A DNA stretch of 64,000 nucleotides. Source: Mactra quadrangularis. Lineage: Eukaryota > Mollusca > Bivalvia > Venerida > Mactridae. Under the pieces are notes generated by a model. It ran no database searches and had not been told where the DNA came from. It saw only the letters and a list, made by a program, of their open reading frames with translations. Below, one piece after another: positions 26,501-41,500 of this stretch. The DNA lies in the NCBI GenBank assembly GCA_025267735.1, contig CM046303.1:31906380-31970379 (forward strand), read 5' to 3'. A program made the position numbers and the translations under genes. Numbering within the stretch: position 1 is the stretch's first letter; the number at the start of each line of letters is the position of its first letter.

Positions 26501-29500
26501 TTAACCTTTAAAAGATAAGTAAGATTATTTCAAGTATTCAATACATTTTAAGATTTAACTACCAGATTCTGATTCACAAGTACAAAACCGGTTCAAGCAA
26601 AAACGAACCGGTTAAAAACCATTTCAACTTGTATTGCAATATTATACGGTATATCGGTTAACCGTTACACCCCTATCAATTTCTAATAGATATAGCTAAA
26701 GACTAAAAAAAAATCTTGTGTTTAGGTACCATAACCACAGGGCTTGAATTTAACAAAAATTTGGCTTGCACATTTTTGTGAGTGGATTTTATTTCAACTT
26801 GCAAAATGAAAAATAACACCACTCAAAATATTTGTAGCATACATAGGTACAATTATTATACGTGATAAAAAACAAAATAGTATATATATATTTAGCTGTA
26901 GATAGAACAAGGGCATTATTGTGGACAGACCAAGAATATTGAACACACATTTATGTTAAATCTGTAATTCATAATATCAATCTATCTGGCTGTATCTATG
27001 CTGATTTGCTCCTCAATAGTTTGAACAGTAATATTTTGCGTCTATTTTAACTCGCAGTTAGAATAAAGTTACTCGCAATTTTCAAAATCCACTTGCATTA
27101 TGCCAGTATGTGAGCTTAAATTTGAGACCTGCATAATCCTGATCCTACCAGCAAATCTACCCGACCCTAGTTTTTTTAAATTTCACCTTTATGAATATTG
27201 ATAAGGACAAATATAGTGAAAACCACAGTTGGCTAGGCTAAAGATACATTGAGCCAACACTATCTAACTTTATCAGACCCTTTCCCTAAACACAAGATGT
27301 TTTTGGTCTTATACAAAGATGAGAATATCAAGGTCACATGACCAGCTATCAATATCTGAAGATTCAAATAGTAATGACCAGTCTACAAAATGCGGATATA
27401 GTGCAAAACAGGAGTAACTCACTCTTTTCTTATATTAAGTTACGACTGTTTTGCGCTAAACCTGTGATATATAGTTATGCACATAATTGTATCTTATTCC
27501 TATACTAAAATATAACGTAGTTTAAGTCACCATTTTAATTAGCAGTCGTATAGTAAGATGTCTTTCCATTTGCATCTCTTTGAACTACATTATCATACAT
27601 TATCATAATATTAATCTTCCAAAAATGATATGAACCAGTCAAGTTTACTACAAACATCAATATTGTATTTATCATTACAATACCAGTCACTTCTGATGCA
27701 GATAAGAATGGAGCTGTGGAGTTGTTGTCTTGGTTACAATAGTATCAGGAAAATCAGCTAGGTTATTAAATGGATGTGCAAAAATGATGCTATGTTGATG
27801 AAAAATGATATATGGTATATGACAATAGACTATCTCTGAAAATCAAATATTTGGGTATTTCCCAGTGGTACAAACAAACTTTCATCGGAAAAACCAAGTT
27901 AGGTCTATTTATTTCATAATTTTCTGTTCTTCATGGTGTACATAACAAAGCTTCAACACTTTCATAAAAAGAAAATAAAACAAATCAAGCCCAACACCTT
28001 TCACATTTCTCTCTTTTCACAATTTACCCAAAGTAGCAGGTATTATTAAACAAACCAATGTTATAGCTCCTTCAAATTGACCTGAGAATGATTAATGCAT
28101 CAAGCATTAGATAAGCTTAAGCCTTTAAATGTGCACTAATAAAAAATTAGATTGTATGTAAAATCTCATGCCAAAGTGAACTAGCTATAAATACAAATGA
28201 ACAAGCTCATGATTATTATAAAATTTCAATGCCAAGTCTATGTTATTTTACTCTGAAAATTTTAAATTCAAATGATTAGAAATAACACACCACTCTTCAA
28301 CTAATTGACATGAAGTTATTAATTAGCTAATTTTTTTCTAAATGATTTTTTTCAGTATAAAAATGTTAAGCTCTTTTTATTATTATCTTGTTAATATTTG
28401 TAAAGCATTGTGTTTAAACTACACATTATATATGCATGGGCGGATCCAGCGGGGGGGGGGTCCCCTAGAATTTGGAAAATGAACATGTCTATTAGTGTAT
28501 TTCTTGCTTGTAATTCATTTTTTTAAGTAAATTGAAGCAATTTTTCTCTGTGCTTAACATAGATTTAATGGTTATGTAGTTTTTATTATTAATATGTTGC
28601 ATTTTTTTCTGCAAAATGTGTATAATGTGGTTGTGGTTCGGACCACGACCCCCCCCCCCCAGAAAAGTTCAGACCGCCCCCCTAGAAAAAAGTCTGGATC
28701 CGCCCCTGATATGTGTGATACATGTATCTATAATATAAAGATATTTCAGAGTAAATGCAGTTAGACTGAACTAAAAGCCACTTCAAAAATTCAAACAAAA
28801 AAGACAAACTTTTATATTTATCTATTATTTCAAAACCAAATAACCTACAAAGATTCTTCTATTTGCTAACATTATCGGTTGGAATTATCTAAATATGTAG
28901 CTTTGTTAAATAAAATTATTATTCTGCTATTAAATCTTATCTTTACTGTATAATTTTATACACCTCAGTATTTCAGAAATCAAAAAGTTAAATTATTACT
29001 AATCAATTAAGAAAATTGTCATTAATCATTGCATATTATTATGACTTTGTTATTGAACTTCAGCATTTGCAGGCATACACATTCTGCCATAAGTCTCCGT
29101 CTAATACAAGAATCCTCAGACTAATAACAATTTTATCATGAAAATACTCAGTTATAGCTTGTTAAAATTGACCCAAGTAAAACTAAAATACAGTTTAAAT
29201 ATCCTATCAAACTGCTCACAGGGGTGTGGAATTCCCATGCCAGACTTGTCCCACTAGCACATTTATATCAGCAGACGAGTTCATATTTCCAGCCCACTTG
29301 TCTGTTCAAGAAATATTTTAGCTCTAAATATACTGACATAGAAAATCTTGATATTGTAGATGTTTCAATCATATTCAAAAGTTAACTATCCTATTCAGTT
29401 TTTTATCATCACATATACAGTCCATTTGCGTTCGCTCGAAATCAGACCGGACTTGCAAAAGGCTTCGAGTGAACGCGACTTCGAGTGAACGTATTGTCGA

Positions 29501-32500
29501 GCCGCCATTTTGTTTTCTGCATAATATTTCTACACCGTGATATTCACTTTCATATCGTCATCTCGTATTATTCTTAAATACAATACGATGTCTTTTACTC
29601 TTGTTTTGAGCTTGACTTATGACCATGTAAGATTTTCCTCATAGCTATGTTCTGAACGTGGATTAAATATTAATAATTTTGAGTAATCACATCCTTTTTA
29701 TATAAACTTTAGAGTAAATTCGATCCGGACCATGATATGACTTTGAGCGATCCCATAATTTCGAGCGAACGCATTACGAGTGATCGCGAATGGACTGTAA
29801 TGCGCATTTTATATCACATTTCACTATATCTTTTTGAGTATTGAACTTCTGGGCAAGTGCATTACGATCCAAGACAAGTTGAGTTTTAGATATCACTTGT
29901 CTATGGACAAGTGGAAAAAACTTGAAATTCCACACCCCTGGTTCATAGTTTTACAGTTTGTTGTATAGGTCGTTTGCGTTAAAGCTGGACCCCTAAAATC
30001 ATGAAATATCTCAATAACTATCGGGTGGAATTAACTCAAATTTTGTATGTGATCATAACTAGCATTTTCCTTCTCAAATCCAAAAATTTAGAATTTTTCT
30101 TTAATTACAAAACATACTTTCCATAGACATGCAATGCAAATTTTGAAGGCAAAAAGCGACTTTTGTTAAATGGGTATGTGCCATAATCAGAACAGCCGCA
30201 TAACAGTAGATACAAAATATTAGCTAAATATGAGGCCCGGTTAGAAATTTTATTTGATAACAAAGTATAACCGTATATACAGACTCGAATATCATCATCA
30301 CTGTCGTCTGCATCGTCAAAATCTATACAAATTCTACACGTACGATTTTAAAGACGGGCCTCTGATTTACAATTCAGTAGACCGTCAAGTGTTTATTTAA
30401 GCGACAAATTTACAGTAAACGCACGGGACTTAGTATAAAAAACACTGGAAGTATATGACAATGTTATAATCAGAACAGCTTATTTTACCTCCCGCCGGAT
30501 TTTTGATAAAAAAATTCCTAATATTTTGCATTGTACCTTATGGAAAACTTTTTTATTTATCTATTAAAAATTCTGAAAATTTTAATCCTAGAAGGAAAAA
30601 TTGTAATAAGATTGTATAAATTTTTTTAGCAAAATCGCTGTTATAGTTTAAAAGATATTTACGGCAAATAGGGGTCCAGCATTAACGCAAACGACCTATA
30701 TATATAAGTGACTTACAGATTCATTGGGTCTGGTGCATGTATATTGTATAATGATATATGAATAACATTTGGTCAATTGTGCATGTCACTTACATAAATA
30801 AATACTTTACTTATTTAGATATCATTTGCATACATTTAATAATTTATTAGTTACTAAAATAACTAATACTCCATTGTATTAACTAGCCTCAGGTCAATTT
30901 GCACAAACTATACTTATCATCATAAAAAGCATGCATAGAGGATATTCGTCAACTTTGGTGTAAGATCGATTTTTATTTCACTGAGTGAGCTCAGAAAACA
31001 TATTTTCACAAGTGGCATAGGCACGAGTGAAAATGTCATTTTCTGAGTTCACGAGTTGAAATAAAAAAGATCTTACACCAAAGTTGACAAATATTCTGTT
31101 TCTTTCATGCTTAGTTTTGTATTTTATTTGATGTCTATTTTACACAAATTATAACATGACGTCATTTCTACTCCAAGATGACATCATTTATCTTCCAATA
31201 TGACGTCATGGGCGATGAAATTATAAAGTTATATTTTCACTACGATGAAAATATAAAATTTATATTTGCATCGTTTATTTTCATCGAATAACGCAACGTT
31301 TCACCATAAAGCATGAAAGAAATTATTGTATTCCCAAAAGCTGAAATAAATCCAGCTCATGTCCATTCAATGAACCATCAAAATATGTCCCACATGACAC
31401 ATATATGTGATAAGTATAAGCACATAGGAGTAGAACAGAATAAAATATTGTATACAGGTTAAAGGCCGTTAACTCACCATTCGTTCATGACGGTTTGGTC
31501 TCTAATGATAAATGAAATAAATTATGATTGTAAAATGTTCAAAATATACAGTGGCAACAATCAGGAGACTCATACAGGTGCTTGAAGTTGTGGCTACACT
31601 TGTTAACATTGAAAATGACAGGTTACATAAAATTTCATAACTCTTACTTGAATTTCAAAGTGAAGTTAATCAATATTTATAATTATAGCACACAAACAGT
31701 CTACAAAATTAGGAAATGAAAGTGGTTGTCCGAATAGGTCATTTAAAGAGCAAACACTATATCTCATTTCATAATTTTGGTTTCCCATAAGAACTTGTTG
31801 GTTGTCAGAGCTAAAAAATTGTTGTCCTGGGCAACTGAATGGACACCTACTAATTTCATAGACTGCACATACAAGTACCAATATGAGACATGTGAGGGTT
31901 GTTACACTATAATAGCTTATTACAGCACTGTTTACAATTGCATGTTAAGAACTAGGCCAACAATTCAGCATGGTTATACCATGTGATGTTTATCAAACAA
32001 TGCAGAACAATACAAAAATTGAATGTAAAACATTTGATTTTCTAGGCCAAAAAAAAATTAACCTTCTCGTTATCTCTAATCTGGAAAGTCTTCCTATTAA
32101 GTTATTTGTTTTCATTTTATAATATATTCATGTACACAATAATCAACTATTTAGTCACCGCCAAACATGGCAGACCGAGGGACAAATCCTGTAGAAAAAT
32201 AAGTCTGTCTAGATCTGCAGGTTTACAGGACAGACTGCATGGCAAAGATTTTGATTTTATTCATACAGTTTTTGATTCCTCAAAAAATGTAAAATTATTA
32301 AATGTCCACTCCTGTAAGACTTGGTTAGGTCCTGTAAAGTTTTGACCTTCGCAGGGCCAACTGTCCAGTAATAATCTGTTGAGTTTCATGGTGTCTGACT
32401 GTATAATAATGCAGTAGATAAATAAGCTACAAAAGTAACTCTTAAACTGCTAAAATTTGAATAATGGATTCATTTTACATTAGAAGCAGTCCATATGATA

Positions 32501-35500
32501 ATCAATTCAAAGAAGGTCTTTAATTAAATAGGCAAAGTTGAGAAGCATTCAGATTAGAGCCAGATTAGGTCAAGCTCTATAATGGCTCATATGCTTTGTT
32601 TATTGACTTTAATGACCATCCAATTCATTCATTTTAAGCACTACCCAAATTTATAATGCAATATAGTTAATGACTAAAGTATCAACTAACCCAACTGTAT
32701 GAAATTTGTACTTTTTGTAAAACCTAATCAATTTTGACTAGCCCAGGCTTCAGGCTAGTGGGTTAAAGTGATGACTGCCGTAAGCATGGTAATGGTTAAT
32801 GATTGTGTATTGTGCGTAAAGTTTGACCCCGACCTGACCTTTATGCAAGAATATTCATTACATTGAATACGAATGTAGTATTAATGCTCGATACAGATCG
32901 GTGTATCTTGTCAAAGCTAAAATGTAATTATAACACAGGGATTAATTTTAAAATATATTAAAGCATAGAATTAGTGTCTATTACACAGTGGCTGAAAGGA
33001 TTATACTGTTACGTGCCGAAGTGTAGAATAGGCGTGGTATTGATTTTCGTCAGAATATGTGCAGATAATTATTAGATGCAAATGTGAAAGGTCAGATCGG
33101 GGTCAAACTTTACGCACAATAACATAAATACAAGAGAATAAAAAGTTATAACTTACCATTTTAGTATTAGATCCAATCAATGTATTACATGGTACTGAAC
33201 AAATACAGGACATAGGTAAACCCAACTGAAATAAATACAAGAAATGTAATGTGGAAACCACATTAAAGACGGATTTAAAAACTTTATCGCAAAAATTACA
33301 AAGGGAAGTAATCCATAATAAAGGCAGGTAGAGTTGTGGTTACTTTCCAATACTGTTTATCATATGGTATGTTATCATTGGATGAAGTTTAATAAAGATC
33401 TGACAACAAATGGCAGAAATATATGGTAAAAAAAACCTTTAATGCAATTGTTAACAACACCAGATGCCCGACAGCCAGAGTTGAAAAATCCGGCTAATAA
33501 AATAATCATCAATTTTTATAAGTGTTACAGGCACAAAAAAAAATCCCTTTCTGGACAAACAAACTAAAATTAAACGGATTTTATATTTTTAATTTAATGA
33601 ATGTGTTGCTTTAATGTTTTCATAATTATGAATACTGAACATATACAGCACAGTTAAGCATATCATAATTTCTTCTCATATGTCTCAATATGTGACCCAA
33701 GTACACAGGTTGTCAAGTTATGATCAGGGCAAGGCAGTCTATTTTAAGTCCATATTAACATGACCTTTGACCTTCATGCTTCAATATCAAATGGGATCAT
33801 CTGTGTTCCCTGGGCTAATTTGAAAAAAAGCTTCCTAAAGTATAATTTTTTTGCTAATAATTCCATCTACTTTGATATTCCTAGAAGTGGATCATCAATG
33901 AGTCACAAAAAGGATAACAAGAAATGTAATTTGGAAACCACATTAAAGCCGGATTTAAAAAACTTTAATGCAAAAATTACAAAGGAAAATAATCCATAAT
34001 AAAGCCAGGTAGAGTTGCGGTTACTTTCTAATGCTGTTCATCACATGGTATGTTATCATTGTATGAAGTTTCATAAAGATCTGACAATAAACAACAGAGA
34101 TATATGCTAAATTGAAAACTTTAACACACTTGTTAAGGACACCTGACACCCGCCTGTTGAAAAATCCAGCTAAAACCCATGATATCTTACCTGTAGACAG
34201 AGATAGTTACTAAGTGATGGAGGAGCAGCTGAACTCAGATATATAACAGGTGGTCTAGAATACAATGCTTCAAATCCTTCTGTTACATATTTAGGATATT
34301 TCTGGTACAAAGCTAGACGACAGACACGTACAAGACCATCTCTACATTCTTCATGATAAAATACTGAGGCTTCCTCAAATCTGGAATATATATTTAACAA
34401 TAGGGTATGTACTATCAAAACCGGATTACTTAAGTTATTTCAAAAATCCTATTATACAGTACCATCCATAATTACCTTTAAACTTTTGTAAATGAGTTAT
34501 TTGCTCATAATTATTTACCAATACTTAAAATTAAAAAAATGTCTTTAAATACATGTACATTACTATAAATCAAATAAAATTGCATATATTATCATAACTA
34601 CTTTTCTAAAAGCTACACTCTTTTATTACTAACCTAATGTGCAAATACTTCTGAAATAAAATTTAATAGCATTTAAGAAAAAAAAGCGTTTTTAACAAGA
34701 GTGAAGGTTTTTTTGGAAGGTAAAGTACTATACTACTATATGTGTAGCATTGAAAGATTTTTGATAATACAACCCCTATATTCAACTTTTATTATTTTTC
34801 TACAAGTCTTAAAATGCTGTTTAACCAATACAATGAAGAGTTATTTATCTATGTTAACAAAAAGTTAAGTATTTAATTGATTGAACAAATCATGATTGAT
34901 TATTCCACAAGTAAAATGCTTATTACATTTATTTCCTCCAATATTAGTCATTTACCATTCCAAGTTTATTCAAAATAAAAATAAAATTTGAGAAACAAAT
35001 CACCTGAACATTTTTGATAGCCATAGTTGACAATCAGCTGTTATTTTAGCAGTAAATTTCTTCAAATGATCTTCTTTTAGACAAGAGATATATGCTGCTA
35101 GACTATGTGAAGTAACTGCTGCATTACCATGTTTATCTAACTTCTTGATCTGCATTTTGTGTCTGAAAGTAACAAATATACAATAACTTTAAGACATGAA
35201 ATATAATCTGGAAACCACGTTAAAGCTGCATGGTTCCACATACGGGGAAAATTAAGATCAAGTTTAAGTTGCTACAAAAGAAACTTTAACACAAAAATTA
35301 CAAAGGAAAATAATCCCAGGAAGAGTTTGCAGTTACTTTCTAATTCTGTTCATCACATAGTATGTTATTATTGTATGAAGTTTCATTAAGATCTGACAAT
35401 AAATGGCTGAAATATATGGTTAAGAAAAAACAATTGTTAAAAAAGCAATTGTTAACAACACCGGACGCCCACCTAACCTGCCTGTGTTCCGCCAAACTAT

Positions 35501-38500
35501 ATGCCAAATTTTGTTGTTGAAAAAATCCAGCTTTAAACTGAAATTGCTGATATTTATGATAACAAAATAAATGGGAAAAACATTATAGCTTTTACAGACT
35601 GTAAAAACAGTACCATAGTATTACAAGGGACGAAAACCCATAATTATGCCAAGTAGAGTGACAGTTATTTCATACTTCACAATAGTATATTGTTGTAGTA
35701 CAGATCTCGGATCGTGCAAGTTTCCGAAATTTGCGTGTATCGTGCGTGTATCGTGCGTGTATCATTCATACCGTGTGCGTGTATAATTCACCGTGTATTT
35801 CAATCGTGTAACGTGTAGACCGTTCATCGTGTAAATACACGGTAAAAATCGGTCCGAGATATTGTGATTTTGCGTTTTATTACCGTGTATCGTGTGCCCG
35901 AGATATTGACAAATCCATACGTATAAATGTATTAAATACTTATGCATTGTCGACTAATCATCATCCGTAAACAAAATGAAAAACCGCGATTCATTCAGTT
36001 GAGTTTAGAATTAATGTTGACTTTGTTTAAACCGGAAATTCCTGTTTAAATGCCGTACGTCGATAAACTGCGGCTCATTCCGCACCAATCTGCGGTCAAT
36101 TAAATTGCGGCCCAACCGAAATGTTGTTACTAAATTAAAATAATCGTTATAATATTATTATATTTAAAATGTAAACACATGCTTTCATTTATCTTAATCA
36201 TTAAACATTTTCTTTGTTTGTCAGTGGCTAAAGCGTTTAGTAAACAAACTGTTATAATTGACATCTCACTTGGTCAAGAACTCGTTTATCACGACTCTAT
36301 ATGATTAAAAAAGTCATCATTGTTTTAATTCTTAAAGTAAATTAAATTATTTAGTTTTTACAGTTTATTCGTATTATTCCCTCATATTTGTGTATTTATA
36401 TGTAAAACTTTTTATTTAAATATCGATTTTGATGTCGGCATAAAATAGTAAGTTAACACGAGGTGTGTGTACTGTCTTAATACCGCGTCTTCACGCAAGC
36501 ACTGCATGTAAACGTGCATGTATATCTAGTATACATACTACTAAAAAGGCGACCATTATACAATATGACATGCTTATATTTTTTTAATCACGCGTAGACT
36601 GTGTTTGAAAAAATATACTAATTCAAAGTAAATTTTCACCATGAATGGCTTGAAAATAAAAACAGAGAAATATTTGAAACGTGTATTTCTTTTTCTATCG
36701 TGTGGGTTTCGCCGGCTATCGTGTGTGTGGTTTTAAATCTGAATAAAGCCAACTTACAAAGAATGACATAAACAACTTTTGACAGTAATGTTATTCTTTA
36801 TTCTGCAGTTTGTATTTTTGTTATACATCAAGTACTTACATAATTTGTTTGATAAAAAATATCAATCGTGTTCTTCTTTGTCTATCGTGTAATGACTGCT
36901 CGCCGATCGTGTACCTTTATTTCTTCTAAAAATGTCGATATTCAATAAAATAATCTATACTATATGACTTGCTTATATTTTTACAATCAAGCTAAGACTG
37001 TGTTTAACTTTTGAAACATATACACATACAATTATGACATCTTTTCTCAATGAATGATTTGAAGAAAACAAAGTAAAAAAAACTTTAAACGTGTATTTTT
37101 ATCAATCGTGTGAGTTGATCGGCTTTTCGTGGTTTTTAATTCGATTAAAACAAACTTACTAAGAATGACATTAAATTATTTTGACAGTAATAATATTCTT
37201 TATTATACAGTTAGTATTTTTGTTGTACACCGTGTACTAATTCAATTTTTATACAAAATATTATCAATCGTGTTCTTTTTTGTCTATCGTGTATTGACTG
37301 CCCGCCTATCGTGTACCTTAATTTCTACTTAAAATGTCGATATTCAATAAATTTATTGATACAATATTATATTTTACAATCAAGCTTAACTGTGTAACGA
37401 ACCAATGTAACATATTTAAATTTTTATTTCTTTGTCTATCGTGTGATTTCGAAGTTGACAATCGTGTGCGTGAATTTAAATTCGATTTAAGCCAACTTGT
37501 AACATTTTGTTTTTAAGAATTTGAAAAGGTAAACTCGATTTTCAATAAATTTAACAAAACTTATATTGTTTAGTTACATATTTACGACAAAACAGAAGAA
37601 TAGTTTTTGTTTTCAATCTACATTTGAGACGCATTAATCGTTTAACGTGTCGTCGTTGAAACGTTTTTCTCTGGACGAAAAAAGCCGAGGATTTCGAACA
37701 ATCGTGTTAAACGTGTATCGAGACTCGGAATCGTGTATTTTACCGCAAATCAAGCTATCTATCGTGTTCGTGTATCGTGTAACGTGCAGTCCGTGTTCGT
37801 ATAACGTGCGTGTACCGTCCGTACCGTGTGACAACTTGCACGTTCCGATATCTGTATGAAGTTTCACATAGTATGTTATTATTGTATGAAGTTTCATTAA
37901 GATCTGACAATAAATGGCTGAAATATATGGTTAAGAAAAAACAATTGTTAAAAAAGCAATTGTTAACAACACCGGACGCCCACCTAACCTGCCTGTGTTC
38001 CGCCAAACTATATGCCAAATTTTGTTGTTGAAAAAATCCAGCTTTAAACTGAAATTGCTGATATTTATGATAACAAAATAAATGGGAAAAACATTATAGC
38101 TTTTACAGACACCATTGGCAAGTTGCCTAAGCATATTGCTATGTATCGCTTTGTGCCCTGGTACCCTACTTACAACAAAAGGAATAAGTGTGTAATATCA
38201 AAATTAAGGGTACCAGAACACAAAGCGATAATTAGCGATATGCTTAGGCAACTCACCCTTTAACCGTATTTCTTGTAGAAAAAAACAGGCAAAGAAAGGT
38301 CTAGTGTTCAGAGATTGGTGATGTATTCAAATTATTGTTGATAACAAAAATAAGACTCAAATATATAACAGATACCATAATCTCTGATCCAGCAACTCAA
38401 ATTTTCATGAGAGTTTCAATGTAAAAACAAAATTGGCCATACACCAAGGGTTAGTCACAAATATAAGTACATCAATTATGTACATGTATATAATCTTGAT

Positions 38501-41500
38501 CCTATAAAAAATATTCCAATGATATTAATATTTGGTATCCACTTACTGTCTATTAACAGGTGCTTTCAGTTTAGTTTTGTCTTCTTCTTCTTTGACTTCT
38601 TCACCTTCCTCAATATCTTCACCATTAGCTTCAGCTTCAGCTCTTTCAGCTCTTTTACGTCTAGCTTCAGCCCATATAGCCATAAAACTACCAGCAGTAT
38701 CTTCCTCCTTCTCCTGATCATACAAAGTTTATGTACAGTTAAGTTCTGCTATAAAGACAACTCCCCAAAAATGACCTTTTTTGCTAAATCTCCCCACCAA
38801 AAGATGTCTCAAGGGGATCCCAAAGGGGGATGTGCCTCTCTTTGTCGCTGGGGTTTGAAGGGGGCACAGCCTCCCTCATTGTCAGGAAAAAATCAGAGTC
38901 ATTGAGAACAGAAAAATGTCACAAAACGCAAAAATTGCATTTTTTGCCCCTTTATGCTTGCCCCAGTGTTGCCATAGTAACTTGGATCAGGGAATAGGTT
39001 GGCCAAGTTGCATATCTGTCAGTCAATTAGTAATAAAATTAGAGCATCTTTAAATAGCCCTAGCAGTTTAAGCTGAAAAAAATGACCAACTCTGGCCCAT
39101 GTCTCAACCAGTAAAGAGTTAAGTACTAACCTTGTCATCTTCTTTATCAGCATTTTCATCTATTTCATAAATAATCATTTCTTCAACAACTTTCATTACT
39201 TCATTCAATTCTTGTCCACTAAAATGATAACATTCATAGTAATATATCAAGTAGTTTAAATATTATTTATTTCTCAAGGGATGTAGTAAAAAGAAACAAG
39301 CTTAGTCAGGGCCAAAACACCATTTTGGGGGGAGGGGCCATAGCCTTTTTCTTAGGGGAAAATTGGAGTGGCTTTCACTTATTTGGGGAAAATGACCCAC
39401 TTCATTGCCAGTATAAGAAATGAATTTATTCAATTATATAACAACATAGACTGTGTTGCGAAGATATCTAAAATATTTTCCCTTTCTATGATAATTGTGG
39501 TTCAACATTCCTTGGGGGAATGTTATGGAATTGGGGAGTTTGGAGGACCAAACTGGGGAATAAAGTGTCAGTTTTGTTTGGGGGAAACAGCCTGTATTCG
39601 GCTTCTGCTGAGAAGAGTGTTTTGGCCCTGTCATAGTAATAAACTAGCAGTTATATAATTATACAGTAATTTGACATGTATACTATGCACTTGTGTTTAA
39701 TACTTAATTGAAAAAATGAGTAAATCTAAAAAAAAACTTTTAGCAGATTTAACTTGACAACACGTAATCCTTTCAAAAGGATTTATCAATTGACACTTGT
39801 CAAGTTTGTATATTGAATTTTTTTGGTTTTGTACTCCGATTGTTTTTTTACACATCATATAATTCAAATCTTGAATAATTTGTGTAAAATGGACTATATG
39901 TTAGAAGAATGCATATTTTGAAGCATACTTTTGAAAGGAAATTTTCCTTTCATTAAACCTATTAATTAAAATAAGATTATTCCAAGTTTTCAACACATTT
40001 TAACATTTCTTCAAACCTTTAAATATCAGATTCTGATAAATCAGGAAGGCAAATGATTACAAAAACAGGTTCAGGGATTACCAAACTAATGATAAACTGT
40101 CAGAATTCTTATTGAAATATTAAACATTATATCATCTTACCATTACATTCCAAAGTAATGATCTAGTAAACAAATATAGAGGTGTATAATACTTACTTCC
40201 CCTTTAATGGGACAGGAAGATAAGCCTGTTCTCTTTCTTTTTTTCTCATTTCATTTTCTCTCAGCATGTCACTTGAAAAAGTAAAATAATACTAAAGTTC
40301 ATTGTTTGTACATTTCGTGTTTTGTTTTACGTCCCATTTTAAAGAATCAGAGCCACTTGGGATGTAGAATTCACCTCGTTCAGTGTTTTTCCAAGGACAT
40401 GCATTTGCGCCTTTTTAATGCAAAATCAAAATGGTGCACATGAAATCAAGTAAGTTTACCAAGTGGACAATCCACATCTTACCACATTAAGTCTGGTAAC
40501 CAGCTCTGCATTGGTTCGAATTCAATCCAAAACATACCTCAGTGTTTCCTTAAGCAAGAAACCTTATCCTACTAGCTCAGTACTGGAGGACCAGGAAGCT
40601 GACTTGAAAGTGATTAATCTAAGTTGAAAGAACTTGTTTCACAATCTAGCTAAATTCAATTAGTAGTATAGTATAAACAGAGATAGTCAAATGTCTGTTA
40701 CAACTTTTGTATGATTAATGACAACAAAGGTGGCTGTCTGGCTGATATAGTCCCTATCCATCAAATATGCTGTAAATGTATACAGTAAAAAATTGTACTA
40801 AGTGATATTACACATACTTACTCATTTATTTTATCTAACACTTTTTCATGTTCTTTAACTCTAGCTTCCATTTCAGCAAACATAGGATTCATGAACATCT
40901 GAAAAATAAACAAACACATAGATATACAGTCCAACCCTTTTAAAAATCACCCATTGAAAAGCGGTCACCCCCTAGCTTGTGCCACAACCATAGGAAAAAT
41001 GCAATTTCATATCCAGGCCAGAAACATTTCCATAATAAAAGACAGTTACCGGTAAGAGCAAGGTTTTGTCTCCTTGAAAAGAGGCATAATCATGCTCTAC
41101 TAAAGCTTTTACAAGACCAGGCAAAATTGACCAATATTGAGAAATTGGTGTTGTATTTTTTATTAGAAACATGGCATAGCAATAATGGATTCAAGATAGC
41201 TTTATAAGAGAGGAGGCTTTAATTTAGAGGTGACTGTTATTGAGATTATGCTGTTATTGAGATGTAATTGTTATTGAGAGGGGGCTGTTACTGAGTGGTG
41301 ACTGTTATTGAGAAGTGGCTGTTATTGGATATAAATGTTATTGACATTATTGAGAGGTGACCATAATTGAAAGGTGGTTGATATTGAGATCTGGTTGTTA
41401 TTATGAGTTGACTGTTATTGAGAGGTGGCTGATATTGAGAGATTACTGTTATTTAGAGGTGGCTTATATTGAGAGTAGAGCTGTCATTGATTGGGCTCAA

